From the NCBI GenBank assembly GCA_028713205.1, contig JAQTOZ010000004.1, positions 1-42,285 of the forward strand: a stretch of 42,285 nt of DNA, in the 5' to 3' direction. This DNA is from Candidatus Omnitrophota bacterium (GTDB taxonomy: Bacteria > Omnitrophota > Omnitrophia > Omnitrophales > Aquincolibacteriaceae). The notes below the pieces were generated by a model. It was not told the origin of the DNA. It saw only the letters and a program-made list of their open reading frames with translations, and made no database searches. This document shows positions 1 through 8,523 of the stretch, one piece after another (positions within the stretch are counted from its first letter, which is position 1; every line of letters begins with the position of its first letter). The position numbers were made by a program, and so were the translations under genes.

Positions 1-1
1 T

Positions 2-259
2 CCGTATTGTGAAGGCAAAGGGATGGTTAAATCGGCTACGACGATGTCCATCCAGACTGTCCGTGAACTCCGGAAAACCCTGGAAAAATCACAGGGGAGA
101 ATTGTCAATGCCTATGTGCATCCGCAAGTCGCCCAACGGCTGATGGAACAGGAGCGTAAGGCTTTGCAGCTTTTGGAGCGTCAGAAGCACAGCCGCATCT
201 TTATTTTTTCGGAACCTTCGATGCATATCGAGGACGTCAATATCACTTTCGTCAAATAG
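2..259 (+). CDS. Ribonuclease E/G family protein, C-terminal fragment (5' end outside window)
   Basis: The open frame enters from the left edge and ends at TAG 257-259. The first residues read PYCEGKG, which fits the zinc-link region of RNase E/G (a CPxCxGxG-type motif), followed by an S-I-Q-T-V-R-E-L stretch and the small C-terminal domain ending in HIEDVNITFVK. RNase E/G enzymes cut single-stranded RNA during rRNA maturation and mRNA decay. Only about 85 residues are visible, so the catalytic S1 and DNase I-like domains lie upstream and RNase G cannot be separated from a short RNase E. The ATG at 23 is internal, not the start. Confidence 0.8.
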   Translation, partial: PYCEGKGMVKSATTMSIQTVRELRKTLEKSQGRIVNAYVHPQVAQRLMEQERKALQLLERQKHSRIFIFSEPSMHIEDVNITFVK

Positions 260-318
260 CCCGTTTCCTGGACCGGAGGTATCCGTCGGCCCCTGCTTAA
301 ACGAAAGGTCATAAAGAC

Positions 319-1395
319 ATGAATGCACTGTATGCGATTATCCTGGCCATGGGACTAGCCGTGGGCATCTTTGCTTTTCTGCTTTGGTTCTTCAAACGCC
401 ATGCGAAATCGGACAGTGATCGCAGCACTGTCGAAATGTTAATGGCCCTTCAAAAGGATTTGGTCGATCTCCGCGGCAGCATGCATGATCAATCCATCAA
501 CATATCAAAGCAAATGCAATCTCAGCTTGAGCAAAACACCCGGTTTCTTCAGGAAACGCATTCGGGATTCAATCAAACCGTCAATCAGGTCCAACATCGA
601 CTCGGACAGCTCCAGGAAGCCACGCAAAACATGATCAGCGTGGGCAAAGACATTTCATCCCTCCATGACATTTTGCGGGCACCCAAATTACGCGGGGGGC
701 TGGGGGAACTGTTCCTCGGAGAGCTCCTTCGTCAAATTTTGCCGGAGGACCATTTTGCGCTTCAATATTCTTTCCGCGACGGACGTAAAGTCGATGCGGT
801 CATTCTATTGGGGCAGGGCATTATCCCCGTCGATGCCAAGTTCCCGCTCGAGAATTTTAAGCGCCTGATGCAAAATACCGATGAGGTCAGTCAAAAGCAG
901 GCCCGTAAAAGCTTTGTCACGGATGTCAAGAAACATATCGATGATATTTCTTCAAAATACATTTTGCCTGAAGAAGGCACCTTTGAGTTTGCGTTGATGT
1001 ACATTCCGGCTGAAAATGTTTATTACGAAACCATCATCAAGGATGAAATGCAAAACGAAAGTATTGCCACATATGCCCTTCAAAAAAAAGTGGTGCCGGT
1101 CTCGCCTAACAGTTTCTATGCTTATTTGCAGGCCATCGTGAGAGGCCTGAAGGGGCTTCGCATCGAGCGTTCCGCACAGCTCATTCTGGAAAGCCTGGGG
1201 CAGCTTGAAACCGATTTCAAAAAGAGCTTCGATGATTTTGAGAAAATCGGCGCTCACTTATCCGATGCCCAGTCGGCTTACGGAAAGACCTTGCGGCGCT
1301 TTGAGAAGTTCCAGGACCGGCTCAACTCGATTGAGGATGTCAAGCGGGTCCAGATACCGGGGGCGCCGGTCAGCGAAAGCCCTAAATCGGAGTGA
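319..1395 (+). CDS. rmuC: DNA recombination protein RmuC family
   Basis: The 358-residue product has an N-terminal membrane helix (about residues 4-25), a coiled-coil stretch rich in Gln, Leu and Asp (about 35-110) and the RmuC nuclease-like domain (about 115-320). Visible family motifs are KLRGGLGE at about 123-130, DGRKVDAVI near 154-162 and IIPVDAKFPLENF at 168-180. RmuC proteins are membrane-tethered and linked to limiting DNA inversions and rearrangements; the PD-(D/E)xK-like fold is family knowledge. AAAGG lies about ten bases before the ATG. It sits 59 bp after the RNase gene and 27 bp before pcm, so it probably belongs to the same + strand operon. Confidence 0.9.
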   Translation: MNALYAIILAMGLAVGIFAFLLWFFKRHAKSDSDRSTVEMLMALQKDLVDLRGSMHDQSINISKQMQSQLEQNTRFLQETHSGFNQTVNQVQHRLGQLQEATQNMISVGKDISSLHDILRAPKLRGGLGELFLGELLRQILPEDHFALQYSFRDGRKVDAVILLGQGIIPVDAKFPLENFKRLMQNTDEVSQKQARKSFVTDVKKHIDDISSKYILPEEGTFEFALMYIPAENVYYETIIKDEMQNESIATYALQKKVVPVSPNSFYAYLQAIVRGLKGLRIERSAQLILESLGQLETDFKKSFDDFEKIGAHLSDAQSAYGKTLRRFEKFQDRLNSIEDVKRVQIPGAPVSESPKSE

Positions 1396-1422
1396 TAACG
1401 GCCATCGGAAGAGTACGAGATC

Positions 1423-2064
1423 ATGACAGAGAAGAAAACGCAGTCACAGTTGCAGGACGAGCGCTTCCGGATGGTTCAAGATCAGATCGTCAGACGTGGC
1501 ATCCACGATAAAAATGTTTTGGAGGTTCTGCGTAAAATCCAGCGGCATCTTTTTTTGCCTGAAAGTTTATGGGCAGAGGCCTATGACGACAATCCTTTGT
1601 CCATTGGGTGGAACCAGACCATTTCTCAACCGTATATTGTGGCCCTGATGACGGAATTGCTAAAATTGGGTCCATCCGACCGTGTGCTGGAAATCGGTAC
1701 CGGATCGGGATACCAAACCGCGGTTTTGGCGGATATCGCCTCCGAAGTTTTTACGGTGGAAGTTTTGGAAGCTTTGCAGCAAACCGCAAAGAGCCGTTTA
1801 CAGGAATTGGGATATCGTAATATCGCTTTTCGATTAGGGGACGGTCATCAAGGTTGGCCCGAAGAAGCGCCGTTCGACAAAATTATGGTCACGGCAGCGG
1901 CTGGAGAGCATGTCCCCAAGGCATTAACGGAACAACTCAAAGAAGGCGGTATCCTTGTGATTCCGGTAGGACAATTTAACCAAATGCTAATCGTAGGAGT
2001 CAAACATCATGGATCTCTTGAAACGACTGAAACAATCCCTGTCCGATTTGTCCCCTTGGTCTAA
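1423..2064 (+). CDS. pcm: Protein-L-isoaspartate O-methyltransferase
   Basis: The 213-residue product methylates isoaspartyl residues with S-adenosylmethionine, starting repair of aged proteins in the cytoplasm. The SAM-binding motif VLEIGTGSGYQTA is at about 88-100, and the family TISQPY motif is at about 66-71. The C-terminus ends in IPVRFVPLV, as usual for Pcm, so the stop at 2062-2064 is the natural one. The last 56 bases overlap the start of the next gene in another frame. Length is normal for the family. Confidence 0.95.
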   Translation: MTEKKTQSQLQDERFRMVQDQIVRRGIHDKNVLEVLRKIQRHLFLPESLWAEAYDDNPLSIGWNQTISQPYIVALMTELLKLGPSDRVLEIGTGSGYQTAVLADIASEVFTVEVLEALQQTAKSRLQELGYRNIAFRLGDGHQGWPEEAPFDKIMVTAAAGEHVPKALTEQLKEGGILVIPVGQFNQMLIVGVKHHGSLETTETIPVRFVPLV

Positions 2065-2533
2065 GACAAAGAAAAAACGCAAGCGTCCATCGAAAGTCTC
2101 CAAGCGGAAAATCGTTGCGAAAAAACCTAAAAAAGCCAAAAAGGCTGATCGCAAAAAGGGGAAAACGGTTCCGCGATTAAAGCCGAAAATAACGACCGTG
2201 TCCAAAAAGAAGGTTCCCGCCAAACCTCGCAAAGCTTTAAAACCCGCGTCTTCTAAAAAAGCACGCGTGCAAAAAGAGCAACAGGGGGAATTGCTGGGGC
2301 ACGTGACGCATTATTTCCCGCATGTTCATGCGGCGGCCGCCGTTGTCGAATCCGGGACCCTTTCGATCGGCGACACCATTTTGATCAAAGGGAAAACGAC
2401 AAAGTTTAAGCAAACGGTGTCATCCCTGCAGATCAACCGGGAACCGATTCAAGAAGCCAAGCCGGGAGATGAAATCGGAATTGAGGTCAAATCGCGAGCC
2501 CGAACGCACGATGCCATTTACAAATTGTCCTAA
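2009..2533 (+). CDS. Lys/Arg-rich N-terminal tail fused to an EF-Tu domain-2-like beta-barrel
   Basis: The 174-residue product has two parts. Residues 1-90 are very rich in Lys, Arg, Ala, Pro and Ser and look disordered and nucleic-acid binding. Residues 95-174 resemble the small translation-factor beta-barrel: GHVTHYF, then SGTLSIGDTILIKG, then KPGDEIGIEV, as in EF-Tu domain 2 and in the stand-alone 'translation elongation factor-like' proteins of several uncultivated phyla. GGAG lies eight bases before ATG 2009, inside pcm, so the start is well supported despite the 56-bp overlap. There is no GTPase domain. Function is unknown; RNA or ribosome binding is only a reasonable inference. Confidence 0.7.
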   Translation: MDLLKRLKQSLSDLSPWSKTKKKRKRPSKVSKRKIVAKKPKKAKKADRKKGKTVPRLKPKITTVSKKKVPAKPRKALKPASSKKARVQKEQQGELLGHVTHYFPHVHAAAAVVESGTLSIGDTILIKGKTTKFKQTVSSLQINREPIQEAKPGDEIGIEVKSRARTHDAIYKLS

Positions 2534-2549
2534 CCGGAGGTAGACGCTC

Positions 2550-2867
2550 ATGCAAAAAATATTTCTGAGGACCTATCACGAATACGATCTGGAAGATGTC
2601 AAAGAACATCTCTTGATCATGGGCGACCTGAGCGCGGATTGCTCAAAATGTCGCGCGATCGGCATCGAGGCTGCGGGAATCAAGAATTGTCCCCAATGCG
2701 GAACGGAGTTCCGTTATGTGACCAGCCGGCGCATTGAAGCCCACGCCGGAGAAAGGTTTCAGATCGTCAAACGAATGCGCGACAAATACCCGGGACTTGT
2801 CTTTATCGATTTCGGTGACTATCAAAGGACACTCGGGGCTCAAAAAGCGAGAGACTTTTTTGGCTAA
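2550..2867 (+). CDS. Small four-cysteine (zinc-ribbon-like) protein of unknown function
   Basis: The 105-residue product carries C31-x2-C34 and C47-x2-C50 (CSKC ... CPQC), the pattern of a treble-clef or zinc-ribbon site, inside an otherwise soluble sequence. It begins MQKIFLRTYHEYDLEDV and ends in a conserved-looking segment around YPGLVFIDFGDYQRTLG. A strong Shine-Dalgarno (CGGAGG) sits before ATG 2550, 16 bases after the preceding stop, and the stop overlaps the likely start of the transporter gene, so it is translated as part of the operon. I do not recognise the family. Confidence 0.65.
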   Translation: MQKIFLRTYHEYDLEDVKEHLLIMGDLSADCSKCRAIGIEAAGIKNCPQCGTEFRYVTSRRIEAHAGERFQIVKRMRDKYPGLVFIDFGDYQRTLGAQKARDFFG

Positions 2868-4083
2868 ATACTCACGGTCGGTTGCGCTTCTGGCTGGAAT
2901 TGTTTATTTTACCCAAGGAGCCCTTGGCATTATCAGTGTCACCTTGCCGGTCTATTTGAGGAAGCTGGGCTGGAGCGTCGGTGAGATCACGGAAGTCCTA
3001 GCCATATCCTCCTTTCCGTGGGTGCTGAAGATCCTCTACGGCCTGTTATCGGACTGTTTTCCGCTCTTTTCGTACCGTCGTAAATCCTATCTCCTGGTTT
3101 TTGCTGTCATTTCATTCCTAGGATGGTTGTCGCTTATTCTGCTGCCGACCCAAAAGATATTCATCATCTGCTCGCTGATGCTGTCCAACTTCGGATTTGC
3201 AGCGACCGATGTGGTTACCGACGGGTACATCGTCGAAAACTCAAGAGGCGTCAGCAGTCACATTTACCAGAGCATCGCCTGGGGGACCCGCAGCTTCGGC
3301 GCCATCGTCAGCGGAGTGACGGGCGGATGGCTTTCGGCTCATTGGCATCCGAAAGACGTTTTTATGGTCGCGGGTGCGCTGCCGTTGATTGTGGTCCCCG
3401 TCACGCTATTGCTCCGGGAACCTCGTTATGAACACGGCCTGTTCCATTCCGTGATAGCACCCTTCAAGCTTTGTCTGGAAAAACTAACGATCGGCAACAT
3501 TCGTTGGTTTTTGTTGCTGCTTCTGATATCTCAGGTTAGCGCATGCTTCGGCACGCCCTTTTTCTTTCACATGAAAGAGCAAATGGGCTTCCAGGAAACC
3601 TTTTTGGGAACTTTGATCAGCCTTGGGTGGATGGGGGCTTTGATTTCCAGTGTTGTTTATGCCAAATGGTTCATCCGTTTTTCGCCCAAAACGGTGCTGA
3701 GCTGGGCTTTTTTGATCAACGCGGCCAATATTCTTTCGACGGTATTTATTCGTGAAAGAATAAGCGCGTTGATTTTTGTGTTTCTCGGAGGAGTGATGGC
3801 CTGCATGACGATTCTGCCGATGATGTCCGTTGCGGCCATTCTAACCCGGCGCTCCGGCGTGGAAGGCACGTTGTTTGCGGTCCTGATGAGCGTTCATAAT
3901 CTTGCTCAGATCGCTTTTGGATTTCTGGGAGGAAAGTTCTATAATCTTGTCGGTTTATACACTTTGATCTATTTATCGGGAGTCATCAGTCTCATTGGCA
4001 TGTGGGTCGTGCAAAAACTTGACTTCAAGGATGCTGAAACATGGAACTCGGCCAGGGAAAAGGACGAATCGCCTACGGTATAG
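2860..4083 (+). CDS. MFS transporter, folate/biopterin transporter (BT1)-like
   Basis: This is a roughly 407-residue membrane protein with about 12 hydrophobic segments. The first half has the BT1/AmpG-like MFS pattern: KYSRSVALLAGIVYFTQG, then PWVLKILYGLLSD, a basic YRRKSY loop, and a conserved D-V-V-T-D-G segment in helix 4-5. The substrate cannot be told from sequence. The start is uncertain: TTG 2860, overlapping the previous stop by 8 bp, gives the natural short N-terminus; GTG 2815 is the alternative; the farther TTG 2734 would add a tail that only reads the preceding gene out of frame. The C-terminus overlaps cca by 43 bp. Confidence 0.75.
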   Translation: MAKYSRSVALLAGIVYFTQGALGIISVTLPVYLRKLGWSVGEITEVLAISSFPWVLKILYGLLSDCFPLFSYRRKSYLLVFAVISFLGWLSLILLPTQKIFIICSLMLSNFGFAATDVVTDGYIVENSRGVSSHIYQSIAWGTRSFGAIVSGVTGGWLSAHWHPKDVFMVAGALPLIVVPVTLLLREPRYEHGLFHSVIAPFKLCLEKLTIGNIRWFLLLLLISQVSACFGTPFFFHMKEQMGFQETFLGTLISLGWMGALISSVVYAKWFIRFSPKTVLSWAFLINAANILSTVFIRERISALIFVFLGGVMACMTILPMMSVAAILTRRSGVEGTLFAVLMSVHNLAQIAFGFLGGKFYNLVGLYTLIYLSGVISLIGMWVVQKLDFKDAETWNSAREKDESPTV

Positions 4084-5378
4084 TCAAACGTCTTGCCGAA
4101 GCAGGGTATGTAGCCTACTTCGCCGGAGGATGCGTCCGTGATGATCTGATGCATGAATGTCCGGGGGATTATGACATCGCGACCTCGGCTTCTCCGGATG
4201 ACGTCGAAAAACTATTTCCGAAGACTATCGCTGTCGGAAAACAGTTCGGGGTTATTATCGTTGTGGAAGGGGATGCCCAGTTTGAAGTTGCCACCTTCCG
4301 CCGAGAGGGCAGTTACCGGGATGGCCGGCACCCTTCGGAAGTAAGTTTCACCGATCCCGAAGAGGACGCCAAACGCCGTGACTTTACCGTCAACGGACTT
4401 TTTTACGATCCGATTCAAAATAAAGTCATCGATTACGTCGGCGGACAGAAAGATCTTCAGGCCAAAATCATCCGTGCGATCGGAGCTCCCGATGAACGTT
4501 TTGAGGAGGATAAGCTGCGGTTACTACGCGCCGTGCGCTTCGCATCCGTTCTGGGGTTCGAAATCGAACCGGCTACCTGGAGTGCCGTGTGCCGTCGTTT
4601 CCAGGAAATACACGATGTCAGCCCCGAAAGGATACGAGATGAAATCGTCAAAATGCTGACGCGTCCCGGTGCCGATCGCGGACTGGACCTGCTATCCCGG
4701 TCATGCCTGCTCAAAGAAATCCTCCCGGAAATCGAGGCGATGAAAAACATTCAACAGCCGCCGGCCTTTCATCCGGAAGGCGACGTCTTCGTTCATACGA
4801 AATTGATGCTTGCGCAACTCAAGAACCCCAGTAAGGAATTAGCTCTGGCCGTCCTTTTCCACGATGTCGGCAAACCTCCGACCCTGGCCGTGCGCGATGG
4901 TCACATCACGTTCTACGAGCACGCGCCGCTTGGCGCCAGGATGACAGAAACCATCATGCGGCGCTTGCGTTTTTCCAATGATGAAATCGAGACCGTTGCG
5001 GGTTGTGTTGAAAATCACATGAGATTCGGTGACGTACAGAAGATGCGGGAAGGAAAATTGAAGCGGCTCTTGACACGACCGACGTTTGAACTCGAACTGG
5101 AACTGCACCGTATCGATTGTGTGACCAGCCACGGGCATTTGGACAATTACGGTTTTCTCAAAGCCAAACAAAAGGAATACGCTGCGGAAGAACTCAAGCC
5201 CGCTCCGTTGATCAACGGCCATGACCTGATCCGGCTCGGCATGCAACCGGGCCCGGACATGAAACCTTTCCTGGAAGAAATCTACGATCTTCAGCTTGAA
5301 GGACAAATCAAAGACAAGGATGCGGCACTCGCGTATGCTCAAAACCAATTAAGGATGAAATCGAAAAAAGCTCAATGA
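4041..5378 (+). CDS. cca: CCA-adding enzyme / poly(A) polymerase family nucleotidyltransferase with HD domain
   Basis: The 445-residue product has the class II nucleotidyltransferase head: FAGGCVRD at about 27-34, the metal-binding DYD at 43-45, and RRDFTVNGLFYD at 112-123. The tRNA-binding neck follows (LLRAVRFASVLGF at about 161-173). A C-terminal HD phosphohydrolase domain follows, with FHDVGKPP at about 273-280 and further His residues downstream. These enzymes add or repair the 3' CCA end of tRNA in the cytoplasm; the HD part, also found in E. coli Cca, has 2',3'-phosphodiesterase activity in that protein. Splitting CCA-adding from poly(A) activity by sequence alone is unsafe. ATG 4041 lies inside the transporter gene, and the stop overlaps the next ATG (ATGA). 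Confidence 0.9.
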   Translation: MELGQGKGRIAYGIVKRLAEAGYVAYFAGGCVRDDLMHECPGDYDIATSASPDDVEKLFPKTIAVGKQFGVIIVVEGDAQFEVATFRREGSYRDGRHPSEVSFTDPEEDAKRRDFTVNGLFYDPIQNKVIDYVGGQKDLQAKIIRAIGAPDERFEEDKLRLLRAVRFASVLGFEIEPATWSAVCRRFQEIHDVSPERIRDEIVKMLTRPGADRGLDLLSRSCLLKEILPEIEAMKNIQQPPAFHPEGDVFVHTKLMLAQLKNPSKELALAVLFHDVGKPPTLAVRDGHITFYEHAPLGARMTETIMRRLRFSNDEIETVAGCVENHMRFGDVQKMREGKLKRLLTRPTFELELELHRIDCVTSHGHLDNYGFLKAKQKEYAAEELKPAPLINGHDLIRLGMQPGPDMKPFLEEIYDLQLEGQIKDKDAALAYAQNQLRMKSKKAQ

Positions 5379-6850
5379 GAAACGTTTTCATCATTCTGGG
5401 AACCTTGCTTGTCGTTGTCATCGTCGCGCTGGCTTGTTTTTCATTGCTTTTCGACCTCAGCGTATTGCGGCCGCAGATTGAGCGATCTTTGGATCAACAG
5501 TACGGAATCGAAACACGTATCGGATACCTTTCAGTCCATTGGGGCCTCAATTTCGGAATCGGCATGGAAGGTTTAATCGTACGCTCAAACGATAAAAGGC
5601 ATCTTCTCATGAAGTCCGACAAAGCCATTTTAGGAATCGATTTGAAGAAGGCTTTTCAACGAAAGCTTAAAATCCGTGCAATTCAATTGATCAAACCCGA
5701 AATATGGGTTATCCGGAATGCCGATGGTTCGATGAACTGGCCCTCAAACACGCTGTTCACAGAACCCCTTTCAGCAAGCCCTGCGACAGGGGAGGTAAGC
5801 ATCCTTGAGGCTAAAGACCCCTTATCACCAAACACGGTACCCTCAAAGGCCTCGGGATGGAATCTGAAATTGTCGGAATTGAGAATCGAAGACGGTGCCG
5901 TGCATTATCAGGATGACTCGGCCGCGAACCCGCTCAAAGTCGATGTTGAAAAACTGCGCTGCGTGGCCTATCAGGCCAAAGCAACTGCGCCCTCACGGAT
6001 ACGGCTCGAGGGGGCTTTCTTCGGCAGCCCCAAACCAAATATTTTTTTGGATGCATTTTATTTCCCAGGTCGAGATGAAATTAATTTTGAAGCCGAATAC
6101 GACAATCGCGTGGTGGAGCTTGCAGGACGGTTGACATCTCTCACGCAAGCAACTAAATTTAAAGGCATGGCCAAGATCCATCAATTCGATTTGTCGACGA
6201 TCATGCCGGCTTCAATCCAAGGACGTGAATACGTGACCGGGATTGTGACCGCGCAAATCGAAGCATCGCTTGAGGCAATCGCGCGGGACACCATTCATAA
6301 AGAAATAGCGGTTATCGGGACCGTAGATATCCGTCAAGGCGCTTTCAAGAACATCAATTTCGTCCGCGGTGCGCTGGAAAATGCGGTATCGATCCCGGCG
6401 ACCGCGGCCATTGTCATCGGGCAATCTCCGCCCGAAATTGCCGTAACCGTTCAAAACAATGACACGGCCTTCGATATTCTTCAGGCGAATTTCAATATTC
6501 AGGGTGGCTATGCGGACGTGGATGACCTCATGGTCAAGCATCCCGATTATTTGATATCCGCGCAAGGCGAGTACGATATCATGAATCAAAACGTCAAATT
6601 CAGCGGACGGCTTGTCCTATTGGAGAAACTCGCCGCTTATTTCGATGCAAAAATCCCCGAATGGGACTCACTGAAAAACCGGCAGGGGAGAATCGTCCTG
6701 CCTTTCCGCTATCTCGGTCATATCCCGGGAGCAAGCGTAAAACCCGAGCTATCCGTTGCCCGTCCGTACGGCGTTCCAAGCCAAGAGGACATTGCTTCCG
6801 ATAAACGACCGGAACCAAGATCCGAAACTATAGGAGATTTAAAAAAATGA
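5375..6850 (+). CDS. AsmA-like envelope protein
   Basis: The 491-residue product starts with one membrane helix (about residues 5-27) and continues as a large periplasmic beta-rich region. The segment after the helix (LRPQIERSLDQQYGIETRIG, then GLNFGIGMEGLIV) and the later AsmA_2-like C-terminal part match AsmA/YhdP-type proteins. Family members are long bridge-like proteins linked to outer-membrane assembly or phospholipid transport; that role here is inference. It overlaps cca and the ACT gene by 4 bp each, so it is within the operon. Confidence 0.75.
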   Translation: MRNVFIILGTLLVVVIVALACFSLLFDLSVLRPQIERSLDQQYGIETRIGYLSVHWGLNFGIGMEGLIVRSNDKRHLLMKSDKAILGIDLKKAFQRKLKIRAIQLIKPEIWVIRNADGSMNWPSNTLFTEPLSASPATGEVSILEAKDPLSPNTVPSKASGWNLKLSELRIEDGAVHYQDDSAANPLKVDVEKLRCVAYQAKATAPSRIRLEGAFFGSPKPNIFLDAFYFPGRDEINFEAEYDNRVVELAGRLTSLTQATKFKGMAKIHQFDLSTIMPASIQGREYVTGIVTAQIEASLEAIARDTIHKEIAVIGTVDIRQGAFKNINFVRGALENAVSIPATAAIVIGQSPPEIAVTVQNNDTAFDILQANFNIQGGYADVDDLMVKHPDYLISAQGEYDIMNQNVKFSGRLVLLEKLAAYFDAKIPEWDSLKNRQGRIVLPFRYLGHIPGASVKPELSVARPYGVPSQEDIASDKRPEPRSETIGDLKK

Positions 6851-7392
6851 AACAGGCCATGTTGACCGTATTGGGGAAAGACCGGCCCGGAATCATCGCT
6901 TATGTGACCGGCATGCTTTATCGGCGTCATTGTAACCTGGAAGATATCAGCATGACCATCCTGGAAGGCGAATTTGCCATGATGATGGTCGTCAGTATGC
7001 CCAAAACGCAGTTTCGGGCGATCCATCAAGACCTCGAGCGGGATATGCATCAGAAAGGATTGAGCTATTTTTGGCATGATTTCAAATCGAAACTCCTCAG
7101 GGGCGATAAACATCCGTCGGGTTCCGCGCCCTATCTTTTGACCGTCGTCGGCCGTGACCGCACCGGGATCGTTTATCAGACCAGCAATCTGATTTCTTTA
7201 CACGGACTCAATATTACCGATTTAAACAGTAAAATCCTGGGGCGCGGCACAAATACCATTTATACCATGCTGCTCGAAATCGACGCTCCTAAACGATTCA
7301 ATCTTGCAAAACTCAAACGAAGTCTCCAGAATCTGGGGCATCAGCTAAAAATGGAATTTAACCTTAAATCCGTCGAACATATCGACCTCTGA
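6847..7392 (+). CDS. Tandem ACT-domain protein, GcvR-like
   Basis: The 181-residue protein is two ACT domains in tandem: residues 3-80 (MLTVLGKDRPGIIAYVTG) and about 95-175 (LLTVVGRDRTGIVYQTSNL). This arrangement matches the glycine cleavage system regulator GcvR and its relatives, which sense amino acids without a DNA-binding domain of their own. No gcv genes are in the window, so the ligand and partner are unknown. ATG 6847 overlaps the AsmA stop (ATGA), and def follows after 7 bp. Confidence 0.8.
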   Translation: MKQAMLTVLGKDRPGIIAYVTGMLYRRHCNLEDISMTILEGEFAMMMVVSMPKTQFRAIHQDLERDMHQKGLSYFWHDFKSKLLRGDKHPSGSAPYLLTVVGRDRTGIVYQTSNLISLHGLNITDLNSKILGRGTNTIYTMLLEIDAPKRFNLAKLKRSLQNLGHQLKMEFNLKSVEHIDL

Positions 7393-7399
7393 TAACGAT

Positions 7400-7900
7400 A
7401 TGCAAGAACATTCCATACGCCTTTTCCCGGATCCAGTCCTTCGTAGGACTGCCTCGAAAGTAACGAAATTTGACCATGAATTGCGACTCATGATCAATGC
7501 CATGGAGTCCGTGATGAGGACCCAACCCGATGGGATTGGCATCGCAGCACCCCAAATCGGCATATCCAAGCAAATTGCGATTGTCGACGTATCTCCTCGT
7601 ATCCCGGGCGCTAAACGGATCTTATTGATCAATCCTGTGATCCTTAAGACCGAACAGGAGACAATTAGCCGGGAGGGCTGCATGAGCCTTCCAGAATACT
7701 CGGCTTATCTAAAACGGTTCAATCGAGTCATGGTGGGTTGGTATGATGAAAAGGGTGCCTATCATTCTAAATGGGCGGAAGGAATCGAAGCTATTTGCAT
7801 TCAGCATGAGGTGGATCATTTGATGGGAAAGCTATTTATCGACAGGGTCGTTTGCCTAAAATCCGATATGATTCCGCGAAAGGCAAAGACGAAGAGCTGA
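7400..7900 (+). CDS. def: Peptide deformylase
   Basis: The 166-residue metalloenzyme removes the formyl group from the N-terminal Met of new proteins. All three family motifs are present: GIGIAAPQ at 45-52, EGCMS at 92-96 with the metal ligand C94, and QHEVDH at 135-140 with H136, E137 and H140. The usual EGCLS is EGCMS here, a conservative change. It is the last gene of the + strand block; the next gene is convergent. Confidence 0.95.
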   Translation: MQEHSIRLFPDPVLRRTASKVTKFDHELRLMINAMESVMRTQPDGIGIAAPQIGISKQIAIVDVSPRIPGAKRILLINPVILKTEQETISREGCMSLPEYSAYLKRFNRVMVGWYDEKGAYHSKWAEGIEAICIQHEVDHLMGKLFIDRVVCLKSDMIPRKAKTKS

Positions 7901-8024
7901 TTTTCTTATGTTATTCAATGTCCTATAATGTATATTATGTAAAGTATCCTATCTTGTACAACACAATCTGATCGCTTCGGGTTATTTGTTCAAAGCGGCT
8001 GTCAACTGACCTATCCGTGTGCGC

Positions 8025-8474
8025 TTAGGAACCAAGCAAACCGGCCACAATCTCATTAACTTTCCGGCCATCGGCTTTACCTTTAACCATGGGCATCAAG
8101 ACCTTCATGACCTTGCCGACGTCGTCTTTCGATTTGGACTGGCTGTCACCGATGGCCTTCTGGACCAGAGCTTTGATTTCATCGTCATTTAGCTGCTGCG
8201 GAAGATAGACGTTCAGCACGTCCATTTCTTTCTTCTCTTTGTCGGCCAAATCCTGTCGGCCGGCTTTTTCGAAGTTCTCAATGCTTTCTCGTCGTTGTTT
8301 GACCTGCTTTTGCAGGATCGTAATCACGTCCTGATCGTCTAATTTCTCTTTTTTCTTTTCGATGCGGTAATTAGTAATCGCAGCCTTGGTCATACGCAGC
8401 GTCGACAGCGTTAACTCCGCCTTCGCTTTCATTGCCGCGACTAAATCTTGACTGATTTTCTCTTCTAGCCCCAT
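8025..8474 (-). CDS. yqeY: GatB/YqeY domain protein
   Basis: The product is 149 residues from ATG 8474, which has GGGGAG five bases upstream; the TTG at 8492 is a poorer start. The sequence has the YqeY pattern: LEEKISQDLVAAMKAK, STLRMTKAAI near the N-terminus, QVKQRRESIENFEKAGR in the middle and a GKVMKVLMPMVKGKADG segment at the end. The domain is the tRNA-binding tail shared with GatB/GatE amidotransferase subunits. The role of the stand-alone form is not settled. It lies 50 bp after the BatB/C gene and may be read with it. Confidence 0.9.
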   Translation of the reverse strand: MGLEEKISQDLVAAMKAKAELTLSTLRMTKAAITNYRIEKKKEKLDDQDVITILQKQVKQRRESIENFEKAGRQDLADKEKKEMDVLNVYLPQQLNDDEIKALVQKAIGDSQSKSKDDVGKVMKVLMPMVKGKADGRKVNEIVAGLLGS

Positions 8475-8523
8475 AGCTCTCCCCTTCTCCAAAAGTTCGT
8501 TAGAAAGATGTTAAAAAAGTTCG

